Source of the DNA: Pseudomonadota bacterium
GTDB lineage: Bacteria > SAR324 > XYD2-FULL-50-16 > JAHJRI01
Assembly (NCBI GenBank): GCA_022360105.1
Contig: JAKSDL010000111.1
Coordinates: 1-21,482 of the forward strand
DNA: 21,482 nt
Direction: 5' to 3'
Every line of letters starts with the position of its first letter. Within the stretch, counting starts at the first letter, position 1. The notes beneath the pieces were generated by a model, which saw only the letters and a list, made by a program, of their open reading frames with translations, made no database searches and was not told where the DNA came from. Below are positions 7,834 to 16,058 of the stretch, one piece after another. The position numbers were made by a program, and so were the translations under genes.

Positions 7834-8435
7834 CGTCTTTGATCTTGTCGCTCCATTGTGAAAGTAAAAATAGTTTCAGATTATTATCTTAATTTATCAT
7901 GAAGTCATTCCGGGTGAAACCATCGGATGAAAAAACTTGGATTTTTCAGGTAAAACATTCTTTTTGCGCTGGCAGTCAGGCTGCTGAGAAAATATTACAA
8001 AAAAAACCATGTAATGTTCTTAAAAATTCCGTATTTACTCCCCACGAAGACAGGAAGGACAAGAAAACCTTCGCTGTTGACGGATTCTATCTATTTTTTC
8101 TTTGCTTCGTGTTTTCGTGGTGAATAGTTACAAAATTCCTATAAAAGCAGCTAAAAGGATGCCAGAGAAGACAATACATATTCCTGCATGAATTAATTTT
8201 GCAGAGATTAGGGAATGTTTGCTACAAATGACCACTAAACGGGTTTATCAGAATCCAGTGCCCGTTGACAAAGCATCCCGTTATATTAAAAAACAGAAAA
8301 GAAAGCATTTCAATCCGGAGTGAACAGATCTGTTTTTAAGTATCAAAACAGAGGTATTGGCAGTCAGAAAAAGGTTTCCCAACTAGGGAGAGCAATCGGC
8401 TTCCCCATTTAAAACAACCTTCCCGATTTATTAAG
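7834..8435. other. Intergenic region with no convincing gene
   Basis: A 602-bp divergent gap that should hold the promoters of the HD-GYP and RNA-ligase-like genes. It contains the degraded palindromic repeat at 8040-8122 and a small AT-rich hairpin (TGAAAAA at 7928-7934 pairs with 7942-7948). A 74-codon frame at 7899-8123 runs into the repeat and shows no ribosome site or family resemblance, so I do not call it. I see no clear promoter boxes. Confidence 0.6.
8040..8122. repeat. Degenerate CCACGAAGACACGAAG-type inverted repeat
   Basis: The left end (8040-8061) and the complement of the right end (8101-8122) match at 17 of 22 positions, both reading roughly CCACGAAgACAcGAAG. Palindromes of this kind occur dispersed in many bacterial genomes. 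The ends are decayed relative to each other, which suggests an old, inactive copy. Confidence 0.6.
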
Positions 8436-9008
8436 ATGTTTGGCAAATCCCTTGGCAAAGAGAAAAATAAAACCCATAAGACAGCTCTTTGCATTATCCC
8501 TCCCAAAAAACTCTGGCAGCCGATTCAGGCAATACGAAAAAAGCATGACAAGCAGTTCTATCGATGGATGCCCCATATCAACCTCTTGTATCCTTTCAAG
8601 CCAAAGTCTTCGTTCTCCCTGGTGCTTGATGTCCTGGTTCATGCTTGCTCGCAAATGGAGCCGTTTTATATTACCTTATCGGAAATCAACTATTTCAAAC
8701 ACGGCAAACAGAATTTCACATTGTGGCTGGATATGGACAATTCCGATCGGCTTGTCCGATTGCAGCAAAGCATTTGGGACCTGGTACCCGAATGCAATGA
8801 ACTCAACAAATTTCCTTCCGGTTACACCCCGCATTTAAGTATCGGCCAATCCAAAAGTGGAGTGAAAGCCCTGCGATTACTTGAAAACCTTCAGGCAACA
8901 TGGCAACCAATCCGTTTTCAAGTGAAAGAACTCCATTTAATCTGGCGAAAAGATCCTCCCAACGACCGTTTTCGAATAGGAGAAACGATCCGTTTAGGTA
9001 AGAATTAG
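8436..9008 (+). CDS. 2'-5' RNA ligase / 2H phosphoesterase family protein
   Basis: A 190-aa cytosolic protein of the 2H phosphoesterase superfamily, whose members open or form 2',3'-cyclic phosphates or 2'-5' linkages on RNA or nucleotides. The two paired histidine motifs expected for the active site are present: PHINLLYPF at 46-54 (His47) and TPHLSIGQ at 131-138 (His133). The first is H-x-N rather than the canonical H-x-T; the Asn form with LLYPF after it is a recognisable sub-branch. About 85 residues separate the motifs, as expected. The first 14 residues are basic and poorly conserved-looking, and no ribosome site is clear, so the start is uncertain. It stands alone, and the substrate cannot be told from sequence. 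Confidence 0.8.
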   Translation: MFGKSLGKEKNKTHKTALCIIPPKKLWQPIQAIRKKHDKQFYRWMPHINLLYPFKPKSSFSLVLDVLVHACSQMEPFYITLSEINYFKHGKQNFTLWLDMDNSDRLVRLQQSIWDLVPECNELNKFPSGYTPHLSIGQSKSGVKALRLLENLQATWQPIRFQVKELHLIWRKDPPNDRFRIGETIRLGKN

Positions 9009-9181
9009 CTAATCATCTTCTGAGTGTGTCACTGCTAATCCCGAAGTTTTCCGATTTATCTCTGCTTTTCCTGTCTACTTGACAAGCCTTGGTTATTGTG
9101 ATCGTTGTAAAGCGAAAACTGCTTTAATCAACAGTATTGGCAACCGGTAACGACGATTCCTACTGTTTTGATAGGTTATCC

Positions 9182-9188
9182 AAGGAGG
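9182..9188 (+). promoter_or_regulatory. Strong Shine-Dalgarno for the iron-sulfur gene
   Basis: AAGGAGG lies 4 nt before the ATG at 9193 and fixes that start. It is a perfect anti-16S match, unlike the weak sites of the hut genes. Confidence 0.85.
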
Positions 9189-9192
9189 ATAT

Positions 9193-10197
9193 ATGACTGA
9201 ATCCATTTATGATCAAATGGCAGAAAGGATTTTTTTGAAAGGATCAAAGATCATTCCAAGACTCTTTTCAATGATAGTTGATAAGGAAGAGGCAGAGTTG
9301 ATGATGGCCATGCCGGGAACCCCGTTGCAATTGTCCGAAAAAATCAATAAATCTCCGGAAGAAATTGAAAAAATGTGCCTGGAGCTTTACTACAAGGGCA
9401 CTGCTTTTAAGTCGTTTAAGGCAGATACCGTTGGCTTTAAAATGTGTAGGGATATGGTGCAGTTTCACGATGCCACGATCCTCTGGCCTGATGCCCCTCA
9501 AGAATTTCTTGATTTATGGCAACAATTTATTGAAGAGGAGTGGCCGGGGTTCGCTCGTATGTACACCGAGATTCTCCCCAAACCGTTTACCAGGGTTATT
9601 GCCGTTGAAGCTGCAATTGATGCCGGCAAACAACAAATCCTTGACGCGGATAGCGCCAACAGAATCATCGAAACAGCGGATGTTTTAGCTGTGACCAAAT
9701 GCACATGTCGCTTAATTGCACACAAATGTGATCAACCCCTCGAAGTCTGCATCCAGGTAAACAATTCAGCCAGATATTCAATAGACAGGGGAACAGGAAA
9801 AGAAATAACAAAAACAAACGCATTCCGAATGCTGAGGGATTGCGAAGATGCCGGTTTGGTGCATGTGTCAATGAACAAAGCTTCCGGAGGACATTTTATC
9901 TGTAATTGTTGCGGCTGTTGCTGTCAGACATTCCCATTGCTGATTTCGGAAGGATTGGAAATTTGTGATCCCAGCAGGTTTTCGGCAAAAATCGATTCTG
10001 AACTCTGCACAGGTTGTGAAGATTGTCATGATCGTTGCTATTTCAATGCATTGGAGACTGTAAAAAATGATAACGGGGAAAACGTCAGTCGAGTCATAAC
10101 GGAGAAATGCATGGGATGCGGTTTATGCCAGACGACCTGCCCTGACGAAGCGATTTCACTTAAGGAAGTAAGGGAAATCGATTTTATTCCTACGTAA
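9193..10197 (+). CDS. Winged-helix-like 4Fe-4S ferredoxin-domain protein
   Basis: A 334-aa cysteine-rich protein, probably cytosolic, of unknown job. Residues about 30-90 (AELMMAMPGTPLQLSEKIN onward) have the helix pattern of a winged-helix domain. A middle region then carries CTC at 170-172 with Cys179 and Cys186, followed by the dense cluster CNCCGCCC at 237-244. The C-terminus is a standard two-cluster ferredoxin: Cys272, 275, 278, 282 and Cys306, 309, 312, 316 followed by Pro. The central cysteines could hold a further cluster. This layout recurs in anaerobe genomes as unnamed ferredoxin-type proteins, as far as I know. Electron transfer or redox-sensing regulation are both possible. The strong AAGGAGG site predicts good translation. 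Confidence 0.8.
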   Translation: MTESIYDQMAERIFLKGSKIIPRLFSMIVDKEEAELMMAMPGTPLQLSEKINKSPEEIEKMCLELYYKGTAFKSFKADTVGFKMCRDMVQFHDATILWPDAPQEFLDLWQQFIEEEWPGFARMYTEILPKPFTRVIAVEAAIDAGKQQILDADSANRIIETADVLAVTKCTCRLIAHKCDQPLEVCIQVNNSARYSIDRGTGKEITKTNAFRMLRDCEDAGLVHVSMNKASGGHFICNCCGCCCQTFPLLISEGLEICDPSRFSAKIDSELCTGCEDCHDRCYFNALETVKNDNGENVSRVITEKCMGCGLCQTTCPDEAISLKEVREIDFIPT

Positions 10198-10202
10198 GAT
10201 AC

Positions 10203-10223
10203 GGGCTTGACTCGTTCAAGCCC
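10203..10223 (+). terminator. Hairpin after the iron-sulfur gene, weak terminator
   Basis: GGGCTTGA at 10203-10210 pairs perfectly with 10216-10223 around a 5-nt loop, starting 6 bp after the stop codon. The following bases are TCTCC, not a U-run, so termination may be weak or factor-dependent. Confidence 0.45.
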
Positions 10224-10692
10224 TCTCCAAAAACGCTGCTTTCAGATACCTGCAGATATTTTTATTACAAAATTCTGACAAATTCCTGCCAAACTTACAT
10301 CTTTCATGGTATTTCGCCATGTTGTTTGACGTTTCCACACTAAAAATGCCGAGAAATTATTCATTTTCGTACTTGCTTCGCATATCGTATTTTTTTTATT
10401 GTTTTTTGTGTTTTCTTTAGTATATATTTAATTACCTTGCGATCTAACCATTAAAATTGCATTATCGTTAATTGGCTTTTTAAGTTTAAAAACTCGTCAA
10501 CTTCGCTCCTATTGCCTCTTTGTGCATGACATCATTTATTGACAATTGATTTAAAATGACTTCAAATAATCACGATGTACTTTTGGATAAAAACTATTAA
10601 CCAGATCAAAGTGCAATGATTATTGTTGCTCAGAATCTGTCTATGGATGAATTGAATTTGTCATGTTTGGTTCCCTTGACTAAGGAGGAAAA
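10224..10692 (+). promoter_or_regulatory. Long AT-rich leader of the first binding-protein gene
   Basis: About 470 bp without a gene. A candidate promoter is TTGACA at 10539-10544 (perfect -35), a 17-bp spacer and TCAAAT at 10562-10567 (4 of 6 to the -10 consensus). That would leave a leader of roughly 120 nt. A small CATGG/CCATG hairpin lies near 10307-10323. No known riboswitch pattern is apparent to me. Confidence 0.4.
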
Positions 10693-12429
10693 ATGAAAAA
10701 ACGCTGGATTTTCATTAGCTTTGCCTCATTGCTAATTTTTCTGTTCAATACCGCAATGGCCAATGATAAAGACACTTACACCCGAGCGAGCTATGGATTA
10801 ACCAAAACACTCGATCCTGCGATTGCGTATGACTCTGCAAGCACAATGAAGCTCTACAACATTTATGAGCGTCTTGTAGAATTTGATGGAGATTCCACCG
10901 AGAAATACAAGCCATTGCTGGCTGCAAAAGTCCCCACCATAGCTAACGGTGGCATTTCAAAAGACGGAAGAACCTATACTTTTGAAATTCGTAAAGGGGT
11001 AAAATTCCACAATGGAGAAACCTTGACCGCCAAAGACGTGGAATATTCACTCGAAAGGAGCATGATTGTCGATCAGGATGGAGGTCCATCCTGGATGATG
11101 CTGGATGCTGTAACCGGCTACATTTCAACAAGAGAGGGAGGTGCTGTTGTTCCGGGTATCTTCAAAACGATCGTAGGCAGTGTCAGTTCCAAAGGTAACA
11201 AGGTAACCATCAAACTACCGGGTCCATACCCCCCATTCATGAGCGTCCTGCAATTTCCCTTGAATTCCATTGTCAATAAAAAATGGGCAATTGAAAACGG
11301 AGCCTGGGATGGCAAACTGTCCACCGCTGCAAAATTCAACAATCCTGCTCCCGACTCAGAACCTTTGAAAAGTATCGCTAATGGTACCGGCGCCTATAAA
11401 CTCAAAAGCTGGGAAAAATCGAAACAGTTTGTCATGGAGAAATTTGATAATTATTGGGCCGGAGGGGCATCAATCCCGACGGTTGTAGAAAAATATGCAG
11501 CCGAATGGTCTTTGCGAAAACTGATGCTGCAGAATGGTGACGTGGATTCAATAGACATAGACGCCAGTTATTATACTGAAGTCAAAGATTTACCTGATGT
11601 GAACTTCTACTTTGTTCCCCAGCTGTCCGTTACCTTAGCTTTGATGAACCAAAAGATAGCCACTGCAAACAATCCTGATGTAGGAAGCGGAAAATTAGAC
11701 GGTAACGGCATCCCATCAAATTTCTTCTCTAATGTCAACGTCAGAAAGGCATTCCAACATGCATTTGATTACAACACATACAGGGAAGAAAGTGCACAAG
11801 GCATGATTCAAACTCCTCGAACTCCTAACGTGCAGGGAATGCCATACTACAAAGAGGTTCCGCTACCGGAATTTGACCTTGCAAAAGCGGAAGCCTTCCT
11901 CAAAAAGGCCCATGAGGGGAAAGTCTGGGAAAACGGCTTTAAAATGACAATCGCCTACGCAGCGGGGAGTCGACTAAGAGAAGCTCCGGCTCAAATCCTT
12001 GCAAAAAATATTAATTCCATAAATTCAAAGTTTCAGATTTCCACTCGAAAGGTTTCAAGAGAAGAATACAATAACGACTTTCCACAAGGGCGTTATCCTA
12101 TAATTCTTGCGACTTGGACGGCCGATTACCCCGACCCCCACAGTCTCCTGAGCACATTTATGCACTCACTGGGAGTGTACGGAATTTACCTGGGCGTCGT
12201 TTACAAAGATGTTGATACACTTTGTGATGAAGGGTTCCTGTCAGCAGATCCAAAAGCAAGAAAGGAAATTTACCAGAAACTTCAGGACATCTGGGCTGAA
12301 AGAGCCCTGGGAATCGGTATTTATCAGCCAATTGCCGTAAAAGCTTATCGGAAAAGTATTTCAGGCTTTGTACCAAATCCGATGTTTAATACAACACATG
12401 ATTTACTGAAAACGTTAAAAAAGAACTAG
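10693..12429 (+). CDS. Peptide-type ABC transporter binding protein, secreted
   Basis: A family-5 extracellular solute-binding protein of 578 aa, the substrate-capturing part of a peptide or related importer. A clean signal peptide is seen: MKKR, a hydrophobic core at 5-19 and a likely cleavage after AMA at 21-23; no lipobox Cys is present, so the mature protein should be free in the periplasm. The family core includes DGRTYTFEIRKGVKFHNGE, a segment opening the binding cleft. Later WTADYPDPHSLLSTF matches the hinge-region signature near the C-terminus. AAGGAGG lies 4 nt before the ATG. It precedes a second binding protein and one permease/ATPase set. Substrate is not readable; peptide, dipeptide-like and opine-like ligands are all possible. 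Confidence 0.88.
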   Translation: MKKRWIFISFASLLIFLFNTAMANDKDTYTRASYGLTKTLDPAIAYDSASTMKLYNIYERLVEFDGDSTEKYKPLLAAKVPTIANGGISKDGRTYTFEIRKGVKFHNGETLTAKDVEYSLERSMIVDQDGGPSWMMLDAVTGYISTREGGAVVPGIFKTIVGSVSSKGNKVTIKLPGPYPPFMSVLQFPLNSIVNKKWAIENGAWDGKLSTAAKFNNPAPDSEPLKSIANGTGAYKLKSWEKSKQFVMEKFDNYWAGGASIPTVVEKYAAEWSLRKLMLQNGDVDSIDIDASYYTEVKDLPDVNFYFVPQLSVTLALMNQKIATANNPDVGSGKLDGNGIPSNFFSNVNVRKAFQHAFDYNTYREESAQGMIQTPRTPNVQGMPYYKEVPLPEFDLAKAEAFLKKAHEGKVWENGFKMTIAYAAGSRLREAPAQILAKNINSINSKFQISTRKVSREEYNNDFPQGRYPIILATWTADYPDPHSLLSTFMHSLGVYGIYLGVVYKDVDTLCDEGFLSADPKARKEIYQKLQDIWAERALGIGIYQPIAVKAYRKSISGFVPNPMFNTTHDLLKTLKKN

Positions 12430-12433
12430 TTTT

Positions 12434-12468
12434 AAGGCAGCAAAGCGGTGTTTTTATGATGCTGCCTT
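12434..12468 (+). terminator. Hairpin after the first binding-protein gene
   Basis: AAGGCAGCA at 12434-12442 pairs perfectly with 12460-12468 around a 17-nt loop that contains five T residues. It starts 4 bp after the stop. There is no U-run after the stem, so it is a weak terminator or an mRNA 3'-end stabiliser that would leave the binding-protein mRNA in excess. Confidence 0.4.
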
Positions 12469-12735
12469 GCTGGGTAAATCAACAAACACTTTCGAGTATG
12501 TTTTGTATGGTCCGGTTTTTGTGTTTGAAGATCGACTGAGACCTCGATCTATTCATCCAATGAATGATTTCTATTAATCTAAAAAAACAAAATTACTCGT
12601 TGGAATCCAGGAAAAACTTGTTTATATTAATTCTGTTTGAAAACTCCTGGAATCACGTTTTTTCCATGTTACTACATTGTAATTTTTAATTTTTACAATG
12701 TTCAACCTGCACTTGTTAGTAAAAAAGGAGGGAAA
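12469..12735 (+). promoter_or_regulatory. Promoter and leader of the second binding-protein gene
   Basis: A good sigma-70-like pair lies here: TTGGAA at 12600-12605, a 17-bp spacer and TATATT at 12623-12628 (5 of 6). The spacer begins with TCCAGGA (12606-12612), which is mirrored by TCCTGGA at 12645-12651 beyond the -10 box. This is a possible operator pair or leader hairpin flanking the start site. AAGGAGG at 12725-12731 serves the ATG at 12736. Confidence 0.5.
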
Positions 12736-14361
12736 ATGAAAAAGCTTTGTATTTTCATTAGCTTTATTTTTTTAGCAGTTACCTTTAGTAGTTGCGAAAA
12801 GGACAAAAAGGAAGTCGCAACTCATCCGGATTATCTCAGAGTTCCCCTGGGATCGGAAGTTCCTACTCTTGACCCTGGTATTGCCCAGGATAATCAGGCG
12901 ATTGAGGTTATCGAGCAACTTTTTGTAGGTCTGACAACTTATGATTCAAAGACTTATGAAGTGATGCCAAGTCTGGCTACAAGTTGGGACGTCACAAACG
13001 GCGGAAAAACTTATACCTTCAACATGAGAAAGGATGCTAAATGGTCAACCGGTGAGCCAGTTACCGCCCATGACATCGTTTATGCAGTTAGAAGAAACAT
13101 CCTTCCTGAAACAGCCTCCCCATATGCTTTCGTACTATTTATCATCGAAAATGCTCAAGACATCAACAGTGGTAAGATTAAAGACAATAAAAAGATTGGT
13201 GTTAAGGCTATCGACGATTATACTGTTCAGTTTACCTTGAACGGACCTGCTGCATTTTTCCCATCCATCGCCGGAATGTGGACACTGCGACCTCAGCATA
13301 GAGCAACCATCGAAAAGCATGGAACTCGCTGGACAGATCCTGAGAACATCGTAACTTGCGGATCTTATAATCTTGAGAAGTGGGACCGTGGAAACACAAT
13401 CGTTCTTAAGAAAAATCCGGATTATTTTGATGCAGCAAACACCAGCATTGAAGAAGTTCGCTACCTTATTGTCCGTGAAGCTTCCACAGCTCTGGCAATG
13501 TATGAAAATGACGAACTGGATTTAATTGGAATTGAGCATCAGGCTATTCCTGCTCCGGAAATTCCACGTGTTAAGGCAGACCCTGTTCTTGGCAAGCAGT
13601 ATTCAATCTATCCTCGTTTTGGTACTTACTACTTGGCTTTCAACAACGAAAGACCTCCAATGGACAATCCTCTCGTTCGTAAGGCTATCTCAGCTGCTAT
13701 TGATCGACAGTCAGTTATCGACAAGGTAGTAAGAGGAGACCAAACCCCTGCAACAACCTTTACAAGTCCTCCAGTATTTGGTGCTGTTGATCCTTCCGAA
13801 GGAATTGGTATCGGTTATGATCCTGAGCAGGCAAAAAAATGGTTGGCAGAAGCCGGATATCCAGGTGGTAAAGGTATTCCAGAGATCATCTATATGCACA
13901 ACACTTCAGAAAGGCATGCTCAAATCGCTCAAGCGGTTCAAGCTATGTTGAAAAGAAACCTGGGAATTGACGTGAAGATTCAAAACCAGGAATGGAAGGT
14001 ATATCTGAAATCAACCACACAACCAGATGCTCCACATATGTTTAGATTTGGTTGGGGTGCTGACTATCCTGACGCAAACAACTTCCTGAGTGAAAACTTC
14101 CATCCTTTCAAATCCCTGAACAGAATCCGTTGGAAGAATCAAGAATTTGCTGATTTGATGGATAAGGCTGTTAGTTCAACTGATCCGCAGGAAAGAATCA
14201 AGATGTATCGCCGAGCTGAACAGATTTTATGTGAAGAGGAAGCTGCACTTGCCCCAATTTATTTTGATACGGCCCAGTATCTGTCCAAGCCTTACTTGAA
14301 GTGGAACTTCATTGCTTTGGGTGGACAGCATGTTCGTGAATGGTACTTTACAGATAAATAA
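12736..14361 (+). CDS. oppA: Oligopeptide ABC transporter binding lipoprotein (OppA-like)
   Basis: A 541-aa family-5 solute-binding protein. I start it at 12736, not at the in-frame ATG 99 bp upstream, because AAGGAGG sits 4 nt before it and a signal sequence begins there: MKKLCIFISF, then a lipobox-like FSSC with Cys20. It should be a lipidated protein anchored at the outer face of a membrane. Typical family-5 segments are GGKTYTFNMRKDAKWSTGEPVTAHD near the N-terminus and WGADYPDANNFLSENFHP near the C-terminus. The latter and its length resemble OppA more than DppA. Codon choice leans to GCT, CCT, GTT and CGT, consistent with high expression. It is the likeliest partner of the permeases downstream, although a terminator separates them. 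Confidence 0.88.
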   Translation: MKKLCIFISFIFLAVTFSSCEKDKKEVATHPDYLRVPLGSEVPTLDPGIAQDNQAIEVIEQLFVGLTTYDSKTYEVMPSLATSWDVTNGGKTYTFNMRKDAKWSTGEPVTAHDIVYAVRRNILPETASPYAFVLFIIENAQDINSGKIKDNKKIGVKAIDDYTVQFTLNGPAAFFPSIAGMWTLRPQHRATIEKHGTRWTDPENIVTCGSYNLEKWDRGNTIVLKKNPDYFDAANTSIEEVRYLIVREASTALAMYENDELDLIGIEHQAIPAPEIPRVKADPVLGKQYSIYPRFGTYYLAFNNERPPMDNPLVRKAISAAIDRQSVIDKVVRGDQTPATTFTSPPVFGAVDPSEGIGIGYDPEQAKKWLAEAGYPGGKGIPEIIYMHNTSERHAQIAQAVQAMLKRNLGIDVKIQNQEWKVYLKSTTQPDAPHMFRFGWGADYPDANNFLSENFHPFKSLNRIRWKNQEFADLMDKAVSSTDPQERIKMYRRAEQILCEEEAALAPIYFDTAQYLSKPYLKWNFIALGGQHVREWYFTDK

Positions 14362-14402
14362 TCCGTAGGTATTCATTCACCATATCAGCACATATGCACA
14401 AC

Positions 14403-14431
14403 GCCTTAACCTGATCAAATCAGGTTAAGGC
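14403..14431 (+). terminator. Perfect hairpin terminator after the OppA-like gene
   Basis: A 13-bp perfect stem (14403-14415 with 14419-14431) with a CAA loop lies 41 bp after the stop codon. A TTTTC run follows four bases later. It is the strongest stem in the window and probably ends most binding-protein transcripts before the permease genes. Confidence 0.7.
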
Positions 14432-15043
14432 TGCATTTTCCGAATTATTACTTTTTCAACCTGAGAGATAATCCCGCTTCAAGCCTAACATCATTCAGGA
14501 GATTCATTAACTGTCGCCGAATTCTGCCAACTCCAGGCGGTTATTGCTTTATAGCTTTCTTACGATAAATAGTTTTAAAATACTTTATCTTTTTTCAGAT
14601 CCAAACGCTCGAGAGTGATAGATGGGTAATCCAGATTTGATCCTGCGTTAAGGCTTTATAAATTCAGCATTAAAAACAAAGTCTTTCTTTGATCAGTCTA
14701 GTTTTTCGATTTATATTCTTGATCATTCTACGATTGTCAGACTCGGTCGATATGCGTTTTCAATCTTTTGAGCAGACCATTGTGGGATTGTTTTTAGTAA
14801 TCGGGGTGTCAGCGTGCCGTTTTTGGGTTTGCACTGCCGATCTCCCGAATTAACTGCCTGCATTATCTTTTTATGATGAAACGGGATACTGAAACTAATC
14901 AGCCGTTCAGTTTAATGTTTGAAAATGTTGTTCGTCCTGTTAGTACCGTATTCTGCCTCATTTACAAAGAATTGAAAAATCAGAACCTGCCCCAATAGAG
15001 TTTCAATTGGGATTATAGCTTCAACTTTTCTGTAAGAGTTAAC
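14432..15043 (+). promoter_or_regulatory. Long non-coding leader of the permease operon
   Basis: About 610 bp with no supported gene. After the terminator, this stretch must supply the promoter of the permease/ATPase genes, but I see no outstanding -35/-10 pair. A CCCAAT/ATTGGG hairpin (14991-14996 with 15006-15011) lies 33 bp before the permease start. I find no tRNA signature. Confidence 0.35.
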
Positions 15044-15961
15044 ATGACATATTTTCTTATTAGACGGGTTTTTGGAGGATTCATATCCTTAACTGTAATT
15101 GCTTTTATAGTGTTTTTCTTGTTAAGAGCCCTGCCCGGTGGACCTTTCGATCAAGAAAAGAGTTTGCCTCCCGAAATTATTAAAAACATTGAAGCATATT
15201 ACGGACTCGACAAGCCGCTTTGGCAACAGTTTACCACCTATGTTTATAACGCAGTTAGGGGGGACTTGGGTGTATCGTATACCCAAAGGGACTTACCCGT
15301 AACGGAACTGATAAAAAGTAAGGTTGTAGTTTCTGCCGAACTAGGCGTCTATTCCATGATTTTCGCGATTCTTTTAGGGATACCCTTAGGGGTTCTTGCG
15401 GCCTATCATCACAATAGCGTGTTTGACTACGCAGCAAGTTTTTTTGCAATTATTGGTCGAAGCATTCCCAACATGGCTCTGGCACCAATGCTGGCGTTGT
15501 TTTTCGGCTTGTTTTTGCAGTGGGTGCCTGTGGCCAGGTGGACTACATGGGATTCAAAGATACTCCCAACCATAGCTTTAGGTCTTGGTTCCGCTGCTTT
15601 TATTGCACGATTGACTCGTTCCAGCATGCTTCAGGTTATTCGTGATGATTTCATTCGAACAGCCAGGGCCAAAGGACTTTCCGAAATGACAGTGATGTTT
15701 CAACATGCCCTCCGAAATGCCCTGCTTCCCGTTATTACTATCATAGGACCAATTTTCGCTTATACCTTAACAGGAACACTGGTGATTGAGAGAATTTTTG
15801 CCATTCCGGGATTAGGATATTACTTTGTGGTCAGTATTAGTAATCGTGACTATCCGGTTGTTGTAGGCGTGTATTTACTACTCGGGTTTGTAATTATCCT
15901 GATGAATACTATTGTCGATGTTTTATACGCCATCGTAGATCCTCGGATACGTTTAATTTAA
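15044..15961 (+). CDS. oppB: Oligopeptide-type ABC permease, OppB/DppB family
   Basis: One of two inner-membrane subunits forming the transport channel. The 305-aa length is standard. It opens with MTYFLIRRVF and a first membrane segment (about 11-29), then the family's PGGPFDQ at 31-37 and a large external loop with GLDKPLWQQF. Five more hydrophobic segments follow (near 98-119, 131-158, 173-190, 230-248 and 272-293). The ATPase-coupling loop is at about 205-230 (RTARAKGLSEMTVMFQHALRN). It ends with VDPRIRLI, as in this family. TAAGAG lies 6 nt before the ATG. It begins the permease/ATPase operon. Confidence 0.92.
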   Translation: MTYFLIRRVFGGFISLTVIAFIVFFLLRALPGGPFDQEKSLPPEIIKNIEAYYGLDKPLWQQFTTYVYNAVRGDLGVSYTQRDLPVTELIKSKVVVSAELGVYSMIFAILLGIPLGVLAAYHHNSVFDYAASFFAIIGRSIPNMALAPMLALFFGLFLQWVPVARWTTWDSKILPTIALGLGSAAFIARLTRSSMLQVIRDDFIRTARAKGLSEMTVMFQHALRNALLPVITIIGPIFAYTLTGTLVIERIFAIPGLGYYFVVSISNRDYPVVVGVYLLLGFVIILMNTIVDVLYAIVDPRIRLI

Positions 15962-16058
15962 ACTTAGGGTCGAACTCCTATTAAACGAAATCACCAAACG
16001 CTTTTAGAGCTACAATCGATTGTATCTCGTCATTTTGTTTTCAAATTATGGTATTTTT

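Noticed and set aside
7899..8123. A 74-codon frame in the HD-GYP/RNA-ligase gap
   Set aside because: It ends inside a degenerate palindromic repeat, has no ribosome site and resembles nothing known; probably chance.
12637..12735. An upstream in-frame ATG adding 33 residues to the lipoprotein
   Set aside because: The ATG at 12736 has a perfect AAGGAGG site and begins a proper lipoprotein signal, which the upstream start would bury.
14432..15043. A tRNA or riboswitch in the long leader
   Set aside because: I looked for the conserved T-arm GTTCGANTCC pattern and for known riboswitch cores and saw neither by eye.
16020..16058. TTG start for the OppC-like permease
   Set aside because: The added 13 residues are unlike the family N-terminus and no ribosome site precedes the TTG.
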